36,238 bases of DNA from an uncultured Oscillospiraceae bacterium (GCA_934646185.1 CAKUEH010000024.1:1-36238); one strand, 5' to 3'. Shown: positions 22,701 to 31,445, counted from the stretch's first letter. Notes: a model not told the origin generated them from the letters alone. Translations and numbers: made by a program.

Positions 22701-25700
22701 TTAGTACCCCGTCTTGGGCAGCTTCACCGTTGTTTTGGTGTAGACGGTAGTGAGCCAGCGGGACACCGCCTGAATCCACTGCCCATTGTAAAGGCCACCC
22801 ACATCCGCCACATTCACAACGCTGGCATTGTTGGCAAGACCGCTGCGGGCAGTGGCGTAGATATAAGGCGTTTCTACCTGTGCAAAGCCCGCCTTTACAT
22901 TTCCGAACACGAACATGACTTCGGTAACACGCTCATTGGCGGCAAGGCCGAGGACAGCGGGGCGGGCGTCCAATACGTAAACCTTGCTTGTACTCAGGTT
23001 GTCCGCCAAAGTGCGGTAGTCCCCGGAGAGGTTGGTCTTATAGACCACCTTGTAGGAAAGCGGCTGATTGTAGCTGCCGGTGACGATTTTGCTCAGCGCC
23101 ACCTGCGCGGGAAGCTGATCGCGCCAATAGAAGGAGTCGAGGGCAACGTTGGAACTGTTCTTGATGTCGGAAAACACATAGCGGATGGGCTGACCGGGGA
23201 CAGCCTGCACAGGGCCGGTTTTCTTAATGGATACGCCGGTGGAAACGCTGGTATTCTGCACTTCAAAGGTGATGATCTGTCCGTTGAATTCCAGATAGGC
23301 GGTCATCACTGTGGGGTTGATGGAGTAATTCGCAGGCGCTTTGATCTCACGGACGGTATAGCGGGACAGGGGCAGCGTCTTGGATACGGCGCGTCCGTTG
23401 CGGTCGGACTTGATGGTGTCCACCACATTACCCGCCTTGTCGTAGATCTCAAACACCGCACCCTCCAGCAGCGTCCCGGCAGGCAGGCCGTTGGTGGCGT
23501 TATCGTCTGCGGATTTCTTGATGATCTGGATCTGGCCGCACTCCGCAGTATTGCTCCACTCGATTTCTGTGGTGGAGCCGTAGCGGACATAGATTGTTTT
23601 CAGTTCAGGATCAAGCACATAACCGTCTGCTGCCTTGATCTCACGCAGATAGTAGCGGCCATCCTCCAGCCCTTCATCGGCATAGAGATAGCCGTCCTGA
23701 TCGGTGACATATTCACCGATGGGGTTGTGATTGCTGTCGTACAGCAGGAACACCGCACCGTAAATGCCCTTGCCTGTTGCCTTGTCCACCTTGTGAAGCA
23801 AAATGCGGGAGGATTTGTGGTTGGTGATCTCCAGCGTGGCCGTCTGGCCGTCCTTGATCTCAATGCGGTGGGGCGTGGAATCCAGCAGGTAGCCGGACGC
23901 AGCCTTCAGCTCCGTCACGGTGTACCAGCCGCGCTCCAGTTCAGGAAGCTGAATGACGCCGTTACGATCTGTGGTGTAGCTGCCGATGATCTCGCCGTTC
24001 ATCTTGCGGACTTCAAACTGAACGCCAGAGATGCGCTTGCCGCTGTCCTCATCGCTCTTGATGAGGATAAGCCCACCGATGGGTCGATTGGTAAAGGTGA
24101 GCGTCTGCGTGTCGTTGGCATTGACCACCACGGCCTGCGGGGTGCTGTCCAGCACATAGCCGGGGATCGTTGCGGTTTCCGTCACCACATAGGTATCGGG
24201 AGCCAGCCCGGAGAGAATGATTTTTCCGTTCTCATCGGTGTAATAGAGTCCGTTGGAGCTGATCTGTCCCTCAGCGTCCGCAACAAACTGGCCGGAGGAT
24301 GTAGTGACAGTAAAAGTCACGCCTTTCAGCGCCTTGCCGGTCACAGCGTCCTTTTTTACAATGATGAGAGAGCCTTTCGGCGCGTTGCGGAACTCCAGCG
24401 TAACCGTCTGGCCCGCCTTGATGGTGGCCGTCTGTGGCGTATCATCCAGAACATAGCCTGCCTTGGCACGGGTCTCTTTCACAACGAGGGTCGTGCCGGG
24501 GGTGATGCCGCTGACCGTAAAGCTGCCTGCGCTGTCTGTCACGAATTTGCCGTTGGCATCGCCCACCACCGTTCCGTCTGCGGTCGTCACCATAAATTCC
24601 ACATCAGAAAGGGGCTTGTGGGTCGCGCTGTCGATCTTTTTCACCAACAAGCTGCCTTTGGGATTGTTCCCGAAGTAGAGCTGGACCACATCCTGCTGCT
24701 TGCCGCTGATGTACGCTGTCTGCGGCGCAGTGTCGATCACATGGCCGCTGTCACTGGAGAGTTCTTCGACGATATAAGTGCCTTCTTTCAGCCCCGTCAC
24801 GGTGAAGCTGCCATTGGCGGAAGTCTTGTAGGTGCCGATGACCGTACCGCCTGTGCCGGAGGTGCCGCTGAGGTACTTCACCTGAAACACAGCTCCCTGC
24901 ACCGCTGCGCCCGTCACGCTGTCGTACTTCCACACGACGAGGGCAGAAAGCGGAATATTTTCAAAGGTCAGCACTTTACCGGTGCCGGACTTGATGTAGA
25001 CCTCCTGCGTGGCCTCTTTGATGGCGTACCCTGTGGGCGGCTCCTGCTCCGTTACCTTGTACCAGCCGTCCCGCAAACCGGTGAGCTGGAACTGACCGTT
25101 CTCGCCGGTGTAGTAGATGCCGAGGTCGTTGATCTCGCCGCTGCCGGTATGGTTGCTGGCGTAGGTAACATGGAATTTCGCGCCCTGCAAGGGGTCTCCC
25201 GTCACGCTGTCCACCTTTTTGACGGTCAGTGCGGGCTTCTGATGATTTTCAAAATAAACGGTGTGGTTGCGGTTGGGATAAAGCGTAGCCAACTGTGCAG
25301 GCGCATCTAACAGATACGGGGACGGCACGGACTTTTCCGAGATTTCGTACACGCCGGGGAGCAGGTTCTTCAGCTCCGCCTTGCCCTCGCTGTCTGTCTT
25401 GATCTGATCGACGCTGTGGCCGTCTGCGGCGCGGACTTCAAACACGGTGTTCGCAATCGGCTCGCCGGTGTCGGCGTCGTGCTTGTAGACGGTCAGGTTG
25501 GGGCGGCGTTGATTTTGCAGGACTTTTGTGCTCGTTTTTCCTGCAAACAGCGCAACATGATATTCTCGCAGGTCGAGGATATGGTCGCTCACGGTGGAGA
25601 TCTCCTTGAGCGACCAAACGCCGGGTGTCAGGCCCTCCCACAGAATTTCTCCTGCCGCATTGGTCGTGCGGTCGAGGTAGTGTGCGCCGTCCTCGATCTT

Positions 25701-27884
25701 TGATAGACGGAACGACACGCCCGCAAGCGGCGTACCGTCCGTGCTCAGCTTCTTCAGATAAAGCGAGGGCAGCACCGAATTGGTGAATACAAATTCGGCG
25801 TTCTCATTGGGCTTCAGCTCAATGATGCGCTGAGCGTCATCAATAACATAGCCCGCGCAGGCTTTTTCCGTCACCACATAGGCGCCGGTGGGCAGCTTGG
25901 AGAGGTCGATCTCGCCGCGCTCATTCGTCAGCAGCTCCGTGGGACCATAGCTGCCATCGACCTTTTTCAGCTCGAACTTCGCGTTGGCAATCGGCTTGGA
26001 AAGGTCGGCGCTATCCACCTTTGTCAGCGTCAGACCCGGCTTGAGGTCATTGAAGAATACCAGCGTTCGGATGCCGTCGCTCGCCTTCAACTCGATTTGC
26101 TGCGGCGTGGTGCAAGCAATGTGTGTATCCGGCCCCTGCACCTCTTTGACAAGGTAGGTGCCGGTGGCAGCGTTGGGGAGCAGGATCTCTCCCTGCATAT
26201 CGGTGACATAGCGCCCGATGGAAACGCCGTCGTGCCATACCTCAAAGGTGACGCTGTCGAGGACGGTGTGCGTCGTGCGGTCGTACTTTGTGATGCGAAG
26301 CCCCGGCAGCTCCTTATTGATGAAGCTGACGCTTGCCGTTTCGCCCGCTGTGACGCTGACGGTCTTGACTGTCTCGCCGTCGAACTGCCAGCCCTCGATG
26401 CCCGCGATCTCGCGCACCTCGTAGGCCGCAGGGCGCAGCTCGTTGAAGATCGCAGCGCCGCCCGCGCCGGTCTTTTTGGTGTAGGTCGTGCCGCTCGCAA
26501 TATCCTTGACCTGCACCGTCACGCCAGGAAGTGCCTCGCCGGTGTCGCTGCTCTTCTCCACGCGCAGATTGCCGTAGGGGGCATTTTCGTATGTGACAAC
26601 GGCGGTCTTGCCATGCAGAACGGTGACATGCTGCATCGGCTGCGCGGAGAGCGTGTGCCATTTCGGAGGGGTGATTTCCTCGACCGTGTAATGCCCCACG
26701 ATGTCAACGGGGATCGTCACGGTGCCGTCCGGGCCGGATGAAAAGCTGCCGAGCACCGTGCCGTTGGGATTTGTGACCTTGAAGATCGCGCCCTCCAGCG
26801 GCGCGTTTGTGCCTTCCTCGACCTTCACGATCCTCAAGGCTGTCTGCTCGTTTGATACCTCCGGCGCTGCGGCGGCGCTGAAATTGCTGATAGCCGAGCC
26901 AACGATGGGGATATTGGGATCGGTGTCGAGCATATAGTTCTGCACATTGCCATAGCGGTCCTTTTCTGCACAGACAGCGTAGAAGATGGCATACTGCACA
27001 ACAGTTGCCGAAAGATTGAGCTGGACGCTGCCCGTCTTACCCTCGACGCTCGCTGCCGGATAAAGAACCTTGATCTTGCCCTGAAAGCCGATCTCACCGG
27101 CAGTCGTGAGCGCGACGGTCGCGGTCTCCCTGTCTTGCAGGTCAACGATCTTGGCTCCTGCCGGTACGCTGCCCGCAAGCGTCACAGCGGCCTTCTGCCC
27201 GACGGGCCATGTCTCCGTCGTAACGGTGAAGATCTGCTGATAGTATCTCTCGCCATTGATGGTAACGGGGTATGCGCTCGCGCGGTCGGGCTGCGCGGTC
27301 AGCTTGGGCGAGATCATCACATTCCAGAGCATCCCGCGGTAGTAGATGTCCTGCGTCGCCTTGAGCACGCGCTGTGCCGCTTCCTTGTCCGCACCGGTCA
27401 GCGCGGGGTTGATGCCGAGCTTGTTGATCGACCAGCTCCCGCGCAGGATGTAGCACCAAAGCGCGGTCTTGGTCGCGTAGTAGGCTTCCTCCACGCTCTT
27501 GAGACCGAGAGCTTGTACCTCCACGTGCGGGTAGCCGTTGGACACGATGCCGCACACCTTCGGATCGCTCACCGTCTCCGAGCAGTTGTAGCGGATGCCG
27601 GTCCCCTCCGGCACGAGAGCCGGCACACCGTAGAGGTTGGGATCGACACAGTAGGCAGGGATCTCCGAGGTGCTGCCGTCAAGGACGGAGGTATAGCGGT
27701 AGTAGGTGTAGTGCTGCGTCCTGACCGTGCCGTTCATCGTCAGCCAGTTCAAATCTTTATTTTTGGCATAGACGGATACCTCGCGCATGGCCTCCTCCAG
27801 CGTGGGCGCAGCCAGCGCGCTTGTCGGCAGCAGGCCGATCAACAGCAGCACGGCAAGGAGCATGGTCATCATTCGTTTCTTCAA
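22701..27884 (-). CDS. Giant SpaA/CnaB-repeat surface adhesin ending in LPKTGY
   Basis: A 1727-residue exported protein. It has a signal peptide (residues 1 to about 26, ending SALAA); a Cys/thioester-domain-like head (about 27-340, YCVDP with Cys79, then TKTA at 138-141 where TQxA is expected); 13 tandem SpaA/CnaB-type domains (about 348-1546), each with the usual V-K, V-x-E and F-x-N positions that form an intramolecular isopeptide; a distinct DUF11-like domain (about 1547-1715); and a sortase motif LPKTG at 1722-1726 with only one residue after it. The start is TTG 27884, 8 nt after AAGGAGG. It probably extends from the donor cell and binds recipients or host surfaces. The sortase gene is two genes upstream. 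The missing hydrophobic tail is discussed under findings. Confidence 0.93.
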   Translation of the reverse strand: MKKRMMTMLLAVLLLIGLLPTSALAAPTLEEAMREVSVYAKNKDLNWLTMNGTVRTQHYTYYRYTSVLDGSTSEIPAYCVDPNLYGVPALVPEGTGIRYNCSETVSDPKVCGIVSNGYPHVEVQALGLKSVEEAYYATKTALWCYILRGSWSINKLGINPALTGADKEAAQRVLKATQDIYYRGMLWNVMISPKLTAQPDRASAYPVTINGERYYQQIFTVTTETWPVGQKAAVTLAGSVPAGAKIVDLQDRETATVALTTAGEIGFQGKIKVLYPAASVEGKTGSVQLNLSATVVQYAIFYAVCAEKDRYGNVQNYMLDTDPNIPIVGSAISNFSAAAAPEVSNEQTALRIVKVEEGTNAPLEGAIFKVTNPNGTVLGSFSSGPDGTVTIPVDIVGHYTVEEITPPKWHTLSAQPMQHVTVLHGKTAVVTYENAPYGNLRVEKSSDTGEALPGVTVQVKDIASGTTYTKKTGAGGAAIFNELRPAAYEVREIAGIEGWQFDGETVKTVSVTAGETASVSFINKELPGLRITKYDRTTHTVLDSVTFEVWHDGVSIGRYVTDMQGEILLPNAATGTYLVKEVQGPDTHIACTTPQQIELKASDGIRTLVFFNDLKPGLTLTKVDSADLSKPIANAKFELKKVDGSYGPTELLTNERGEIDLSKLPTGAYVVTEKACAGYVIDDAQRIIELKPNENAEFVFTNSVLPSLYLKKLSTDGTPLAGVSFRLSKIEDGAHYLDRTTNAAGEILWEGLTPGVWSLKEISTVSDHILDLREYHVALFAGKTSTKVLQNQRRPNLTVYKHDADTGEPIANTVFEVRAADGHSVDQIKTDSEGKAELKNLLPGVYEISEKSVPSPYLLDAPAQLATLYPNRNHTVYFENHQKPALTVKKVDSVTGDPLQGAKFHVTYASNHTGSGEINDLGIYYTGENGQFQLTGLRDGWYKVTEQEPPTGYAIKEATQEVYIKSGTGKVLTFENIPLSALVVWKYDSVTGAAVQGAVFQVKYLSGTSGTGGTVIGTYKTSANGSFTVTGLKEGTYIVEELSSDSGHVIDTAPQTAYISGKQQDVVQLYFGNNPKGSLLVKKIDSATHKPLSDVEFMVTTADGTVVGDANGKFVTDSAGSFTVSGITPGTTLVVKETRAKAGYVLDDTPQTATIKAGQTVTLEFRNAPKGSLIIVKKDAVTGKALKGVTFTVTTSSGQFVADAEGQISSNGLYYTDENGKIILSGLAPDTYVVTETATIPGYVLDSTPQAVVVNANDTQTLTFTNRPIGGLILIKSDEDSGKRISGVQFEVRKMNGEIIGSYTTDRNGVIQLPELERGWYTVTELKAASGYLLDSTPHRIEIKDGQTATLEITNHKSSRILLHKVDKATGKGIYGAVFLLYDSNHNPIGEYVTDQDGYLYADEGLEDGRYYLREIKAADGYVLDPELKTIYVRYGSTTEIEWSNTAECGQIQIIKKSADDNATNGLPAGTLLEGAVFEIYDKAGNVVDTIKSDRNGRAVSKTLPLSRYTVREIKAPANYSINPTVMTAYLEFNGQIITFEVQNTSVSTGVSIKKTGPVQAVPGQPIRYVFSDIKNSSNVALDSFYWRDQLPAQVALSKIVTGSYNQPLSYKVVYKTNLSGDYRTLADNLSTSKVYVLDARPAVLGLAANERVTEVMFVFGNVKAGFAQVETPYIYATARSGLANNASVVNVADVGGLYNGQWIQAVSRWLTTVYTKTTVKLPKTGY
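23247..26843 (-). repeat. 13 tandem SpaA/CnaB domain repeats inside the adhesin gene
   Basis: About 92 codons per unit, from the first L-R-I-V-K-V strand (residue 348) to the last Q-N-T-S (residue 1546). The units diverge in sequence, so this is an old protein-level array rather than a recent DNA duplication. Pairs in the middle (units 7-10) look most alike. Confidence 0.8.
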
Positions 27885-27910
27885 AATATGTTCCTCCTTT
27901 TTTCAATGGA

Positions 27911-27937
27911 AAAGCCGCCTCTTTTCGAGACGGCTTT
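27911..27937 (-). terminator. Weak terminator-like hairpin before the adhesin gene
   Basis: AAAGCCGCCTC (27911-27921) and GAGACGGCTTT (27927-27937) form an 11-bp stem (one mismatch that is a T-G wobble on the minus strand) with a 5-nt loop. It lies between the stalk-domain gene and the adhesin ribosome site, where partial termination could lower adhesin output. Confidence 0.5.
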
Positions 27938-27957
27938 TGGTGTTTGAATATGGACCC

Positions 27958-28764
27958 TTATAGGGATTGGATCAGATAGCGCGTGTGTTGAAAGACGCCG
28001 TTTTCGTACACATCCCACGCCTCGACCGCGTATTGGCTGATGGGGCGGGAGCGGAACAGCTTTTCGATCTCGCTCTCGCGCCACGGCCAGAAATTGCCGA
28101 CTGCAACATCGCTGTCGATGCGCAGCTTCACGCTGGCGTAGGGACTGCCGCCGTTCCATGCGGCGCTGTCGCTGCCGATGAGGTTGTAGAGCGTGTAGAG
28201 CATACGGCGCGTCTCGTAGAGATTGCGGAGCAGGAGCGTATCGCTGTCCTCATTTCGGAAGTGCCGCGCGTCGGGCGCGGGCAGCTCCGCTTTGGGAAAC
28301 CTGCTCCAGTCACAGGTGGCGGCAGGCAGCTCGCCCACGGGACCGGACGAGAACAGATTTGCGTTCCAGCGGCTCACATCGGTAATGGTGTAGTTCGTAC
28401 CGTCGTCGCAGCGGATCACATCGCCTGCCTGCGGCACATACTGCGAGCCGTCCGTCGGCAGCGTGACGGTTTTAGCCGCGCTCGTCCGTGCCGGTGCCTC
28501 GCCGGTGTAGGGCTTGCCTGTCTCAATTTGGACGCTCCCATCTGCGGCGTTCCAGTAGACATTGAAGCCGACCGCTTTTCCGACATCGCGGAGCTGCATA
28601 AAATTGTTGTCGTGGATGGCGTAGGCTTCGACCTGCACCTCTTTGCCGTCCACAAAAATACGGTTGGTGCTGTGCTCCGCCATAATGCCCGCGGCATAGG
28701 CGGTGGTGCCGCTAAAAACGAGTGCGCCGAGGACAAAGCCTGTGATGAAATTTGCGTGTTTCAT
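27958..28764 (-). CDS. Exported stalk-domain (copper amine oxidase N-terminal-like) protein
   Basis: A 268-residue exported protein. It has a signal peptide (about 1-25, ending TAYAAG) and then a domain with the fold signature NRIFVDGKEVQVEAYAIHDN, FMQLRDVGKAVGFNVYWNAADGSVQIE (about 35-83), the copper amine oxidase N-terminal or stalk domain, which in Firmicutes is a wall/surface module rather than an enzyme. A second, unidentified domain (about 95-268) has several Trp and Arg residues. It is the first gene after the promoter at 28799-28827 and precedes the adhesin. Its likely role is surface display or folding support for the adhesin; that is inference. Confidence 0.82.
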   Translation of the reverse strand: MKHANFITGFVLGALVFSGTTAYAAGIMAEHSTNRIFVDGKEVQVEAYAIHDNNFMQLRDVGKAVGFNVYWNAADGSVQIETGKPYTGEAPARTSAAKTVTLPTDGSQYVPQAGDVIRCDDGTNYTITDVSRWNANLFSSGPVGELPAATCDWSRFPKAELPAPDARHFRNEDSDTLLLRNLYETRRMLYTLYNLIGSDSAAWNGGSPYASVKLRIDSDVAVGNFWPWRESEIEKLFRSRPISQYAVEAWDVYENGVFQHTRYLIQSL

Positions 28765-28798
28765 GGTGTCAGCCTCCTATAAAATTTGATCTATGTCC

Positions 28799-28827
28799 AT
28801 TCTAAAAGAGGCTGAAAACCGTGTCAA
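28799..28827 (-). promoter_or_regulatory. Near-consensus internal promoter overlapping the sortase stop
   Basis: Minus strand TTGACA (28827-28822), 17 nt, TAGAAT (28804-28799). The -35 box contains the TGA stop of the sortase gene (28826-28824). It drives the stalk protein, the adhesin and probably the channel genes independently of the mobilisation genes upstream. Confidence 0.8.
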
Positions 28828-29609
28828 ATTTTCGCACGAGCCTGCACGATCCAGCGGCAGCTCGGCTGGTCGCGGACGCAGGTGACGAGGGTGACGATGT
28901 TCTCCGCGCTGTCGTTCAGCACGCTCATATCATCCACACTCACCTTGTAGGCGGCATACACCTCATAGCTGCGGGTGCCGAGCTTGGTCGTTAGCATGAT
29001 GGTGTCCCCAATGTCAAGGGTATGGATCTTTCCGAAGTGGTTATTGACGCCGCGATTGTGACCGGCAATCGCCACGTTTCCGTCCCAAATGGAGGTGTTG
29101 GCAAAATGCCCCGCGCCCCTGCGGAGCGTGTCGCTGTCCGTGCCTTGATAGACCTTGACGGACAGATCAAGCGCAGGGATCTTCAGCGTAGCAAGATAGC
29201 CGCCGCTGTAATAGAGGTCTTTTGTGACTGCCGTGTACTTAGTCTGCGTGTAGGAGCCGGTGGTCCCGCCGGTGCTGCCGGAAGTAGAGGGCGGCAGGAC
29301 GGTCACACCGCCTGTGCCGCTGGTCGTTCCCGTGACTGAACCGCTCACAAGGTTTGGCGTCAGCAGTTCTCCGGCGTTCAGGGTGTAGGAGGTGGGAGAG
29401 CCGAAGGCAGGCGGGATGTAGGCGGCGTTTTTGCTCCGGTCGGTGTTTGCAGGCTTATCCATCGTGACATAAATGGTATCGTCCGAAGTGGGGCGTCCGA
29501 ACAGTCCTGCGTCCGGGCCGTCAAAGTGATACTCCAATGCCGATGCAGGCATGGAAAAAGCCGCCAGCATACAGCAGGCGGCCAGCAGCGTGGTCAGATA
29601 TTTTTTCAT
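28824..29609 (-). CDS. Sortase
   Basis: A 261-residue transpeptidase with a cleavable signal or anchor (1 to about 24), a Ser/Thr/Gly-rich linker (about 85-122) and a sortase domain (about 138-261). Catalytic residues are seen as His184 in AIAGHNRG, Cys244 in TLVTCVRD and Arg252 in SCRW, spaced as in single-domain sortases. It starts with ATG 29609 overlapping the previous stop by ATGA, so translation is coupled. The LPKTG of the adhesin encoded downstream is the obvious substrate, though its unusual C-terminal end makes canonical sorting uncertain. The class (B, D or other) cannot be set from sequence by eye. Confidence 0.88.
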   Translation of the reverse strand: MKKYLTTLLAACCMLAAFSMPASALEYHFDGPDAGLFGRPTSDDTIYVTMDKPANTDRSKNAAYIPPAFGSPTSYTLNAGELLTPNLVSGSVTGTTSGTGGVTVLPPSTSGSTGGTTGSYTQTKYTAVTKDLYYSGGYLATLKIPALDLSVKVYQGTDSDTLRRGAGHFANTSIWDGNVAIAGHNRGVNNHFGKIHTLDIGDTIMLTTKLGTRSYEVYAAYKVSVDDMSVLNDSAENIVTLVTCVRDQPSCRWIVQARAKI

Positions 29610-30547
29610 GCGGCGTACCCTCTTTTCTTATTGATGTAGTGGCGATAGCCCTTATAACCAGCATAGCCGCATCCACCCAGCGCCGCAGCGCCCACGGGGA
29701 GCAGCAGCCACAGCCAGTTAAAATCAACGCCGCTCTTTGCCGATGCCGCAGCACCGACGCTGGAAAAAACGGCAGTATAGACCACCGTATCACAGCTTGT
29801 GCGGGTGACGTCACCCTTATAATCCGCCGTGACGGTGTAGCCGGTGGCGTATTTGCTGGTGGCGGTGCCGGTGTAGCTTGCCACGGCGGTGTAGCGGATG
29901 GGAATGTCATAGCCGTCCGTGGGATCGACCGCCGCCTCCTGCCAGCTCACATCGGCAAGTGTCAGGGTGCGGCCATTTTCATTTACAGACTTGGGAACAA
30001 GGGACACATCCGCGTCTGAGAGGTTGGGATAGGTGCGCTCCGCTGTCACCGTGCGGCTGCTGGTCCCGTAGCCCGCTGCCTCCACCTGAATGGTGGTGTG
30101 GTCAAGGGACAGGACGCCCTCATAGCCGTCCTCGGTCTTGACCTCCAGCTTCGGCTCCAGCATTTTCAGAATTTCCGCCATGTCCTTGGTCTTGCTCTCC
30201 AGTGTGACCACCTCGATATGCTCCCGCGTGTCCGTTTCTGTCTGGTCGTTTTTCAGCAAATCAAGGAGCGTATAGGTGTGGCCCTCACGCTCAAAGTCAG
30301 CGGTGGGGATCGTGGCGGGATCGTCCTTTGCGGTCAGGTAGTAGACCTTTTCTAATCGGTACACACCGTTTTCCTCGCTGGCTCTGACCTCGGCGGGATA
30401 GGCGGAAATGCCGGGTAGCGTATCTGCGGCAGAGATCATTGTGGATACCGTATCGGCTTCTGTCATGGGCTCTGCGGCCAGCGCCGCAACGCTCATGCTG
30501 CACAGCATCAGCGCCGCGCAGAGTGCAAACGCAACTTTCTTTTTCAC
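29606..30547 (-). CDS. Exported, membrane-anchored surface protein of the element
   Basis: A 313-residue protein with a signal peptide (about 1-26, KKKVAFALCAALMLCSMSVAALAA), an acidic extracellular domain (about 27-275), and a C-terminal membrane anchor (WLWLLLPVGAAALGGCGYAG near residue 290) with a Lys/Arg-Tyr tail. No family recognised. The start is GTG 30547, with AAGGAGG 7 nt upstream; the longer frame upstream lies within the ArdC-like gene in another frame and is not coding. It is translationally coupled to the sortase (ATGA overlap). It is probably a structural or regulatory part of the mating-contact apparatus; no function can be assigned. Confidence 0.78.
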   Translation of the reverse strand: MKKKVAFALCAALMLCSMSVAALAAEPMTEADTVSTMISAADTLPGISAYPAEVRASEENGVYRLEKVYYLTAKDDPATIPTADFEREGHTYTLLDLLKNDQTETDTREHIEVVTLESKTKDMAEILKMLEPKLEVKTEDGYEGVLSLDHTTIQVEAAGYGTSSRTVTAERTYPNLSDADVSLVPKSVNENGRTLTLADVSWQEAAVDPTDGYDIPIRYTAVASYTGTATSKYATGYTVTADYKGDVTRTSCDTVVYTAVFSSVGAAASAKSGVDFNWLWLLLPVGAAALGGCGYAGYKGYRHYINKKRGYAA

Positions 30548-30563
30548 GCTTCGTCCTCCTTCT

Positions 30564-31445
30564 TCAGCGAACGGGCCGATTCTGTTCCGGCTGCTTGCGC
30601 TCCTGCGGAGAGATCTCACGCTGAATGTCGTTTTGCAGCTTGCGGAAATATTTTTGCAGGCTGTCCACCACGCCGCGGCGATCCTGCACCTCCATGCCGT
30701 CAAAGACCTGTCCCACGCGGCACACATCGGGCTGCGGGGCCTCCACGCCGAAATTGCGGCAGAGCATATAGCTGACGCTCTCGGCGTCCATGGCGCAGTC
30801 CTCGCGGGTATAGTAGGGATAGCGTCCGTGGTCATGGATACCGGCGTGGACGATCTCGCGGGAGAGCGCCGCAAAGATCTTACTGTCGATCAGGCGGCTG
30901 GATACCGTAATGCTCTGCGTCTTAGGATCATAAACGGCGTCCTGATACATGGTGCTGCTGGTGACCACGGGAACGGGGGAGCTGTCCAGCAATCGGCGCA
31001 GGGCGGCGTCCATTTCCGGTGTATTGTCTTTCAGGCTCAGCGCCGGAACACCGGCCTTGCCGTGGGTCTGGGAAATGTCGAACACGCGCCCGATCTTATA
31101 GCCGTGATACTCCCTTCCGTCCTTCACATAGGTGTCTGACACACGGACCTTCATGCCGTTCTCATCGCGGTTAACGCTGCGCCCCAGCCGGTTCCACACC
31201 TCCAGACTGTTGATGTAGGTGATCTCCGGGTTCTGTGCCATCGCCAGCATCACATTGGATGCGCTGTATCGCGGGTTGATGGCCTGCGTATCCAGATAAT
31301 GCAGATATGCGCCGGGTTCGCTGGTGACGTGCATGACCGCATCGTCGGAAAGCTGCCCCAATTCCTCGCGCTCCGCTGTTTTCTTTGCCTTCCAGTCCTC
31401 GTCCCTCTGCTGCTTCTGCTGGATCAAATCGTCTAACTTTGCCAT
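30564..31445 (-). CDS. ArdC-like protein: ssDNA-binding domain plus degenerate metalloprotease-like domain
   Basis: A 293-residue protein. Residues 1 to about 130 match the ArdC N-terminal type (GAYLHYLDTQA, ASNVMLAMAQNP, NRLGRSV, then YHGYKIGRVFDISQT). Residues about 165-230 match the ImmA/IrrE-like metallopeptidase region of ArdC proteins, but the HExxH position reads REIVH (196-200), lacking the first metal ligand. ArdC proteins protect incoming single-stranded DNA from recipient restriction enzymes. ATG 31445 has AAGGAG about 8 nt upstream. It lies between pcfB and the surface module. Confidence 0.8.
   Translation of the reverse strand: MAKLDDLIQQKQQRDEDWKAKKTAEREELGQLSDDAVMHVTSEPGAYLHYLDTQAINPRYSASNVMLAMAQNPEITYINSLEVWNRLGRSVNRDENGMKVRVSDTYVKDGREYHGYKIGRVFDISQTHGKAGVPALSLKDNTPEMDAALRRLLDSSPVPVVTSSTMYQDAVYDPKTQSITVSSRLIDSKIFAALSREIVHAGIHDHGRYPYYTREDCAMDAESVSYMLCRNFGVEAPQPDVCRVGQVFDGMEVQDRRGVVDSLQKYFRKLQNDIQREISPQERKQPEQNRPVR

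Noticed and set aside
22365..25310. 981-codon open frame on the plus strand opposite the adhesin
   Set aside because: It is a GC-rich mirror of the adhesin repeats. The encoded protein is a low-complexity His/Val/Gly mix without signal, domains or ribosome site, while the minus strand has a signal peptide, repeats and a sortase motif.
23247..26843. Adhesin repeats as a CRISPR or satellite array
   Set aside because: The units are about 276 nt, diverged and in one reading frame with isopeptide-domain motifs; there are no short identical repeats with unique spacers.
29606..30874. Longer frame upstream of the surface protein
   Set aside because: The first 109 codons overlap the ArdC-like gene in another frame and are Arg/Ser-rich shadow sequence; GTG 30547 with AAGGAGG and a signal peptide is the real start.
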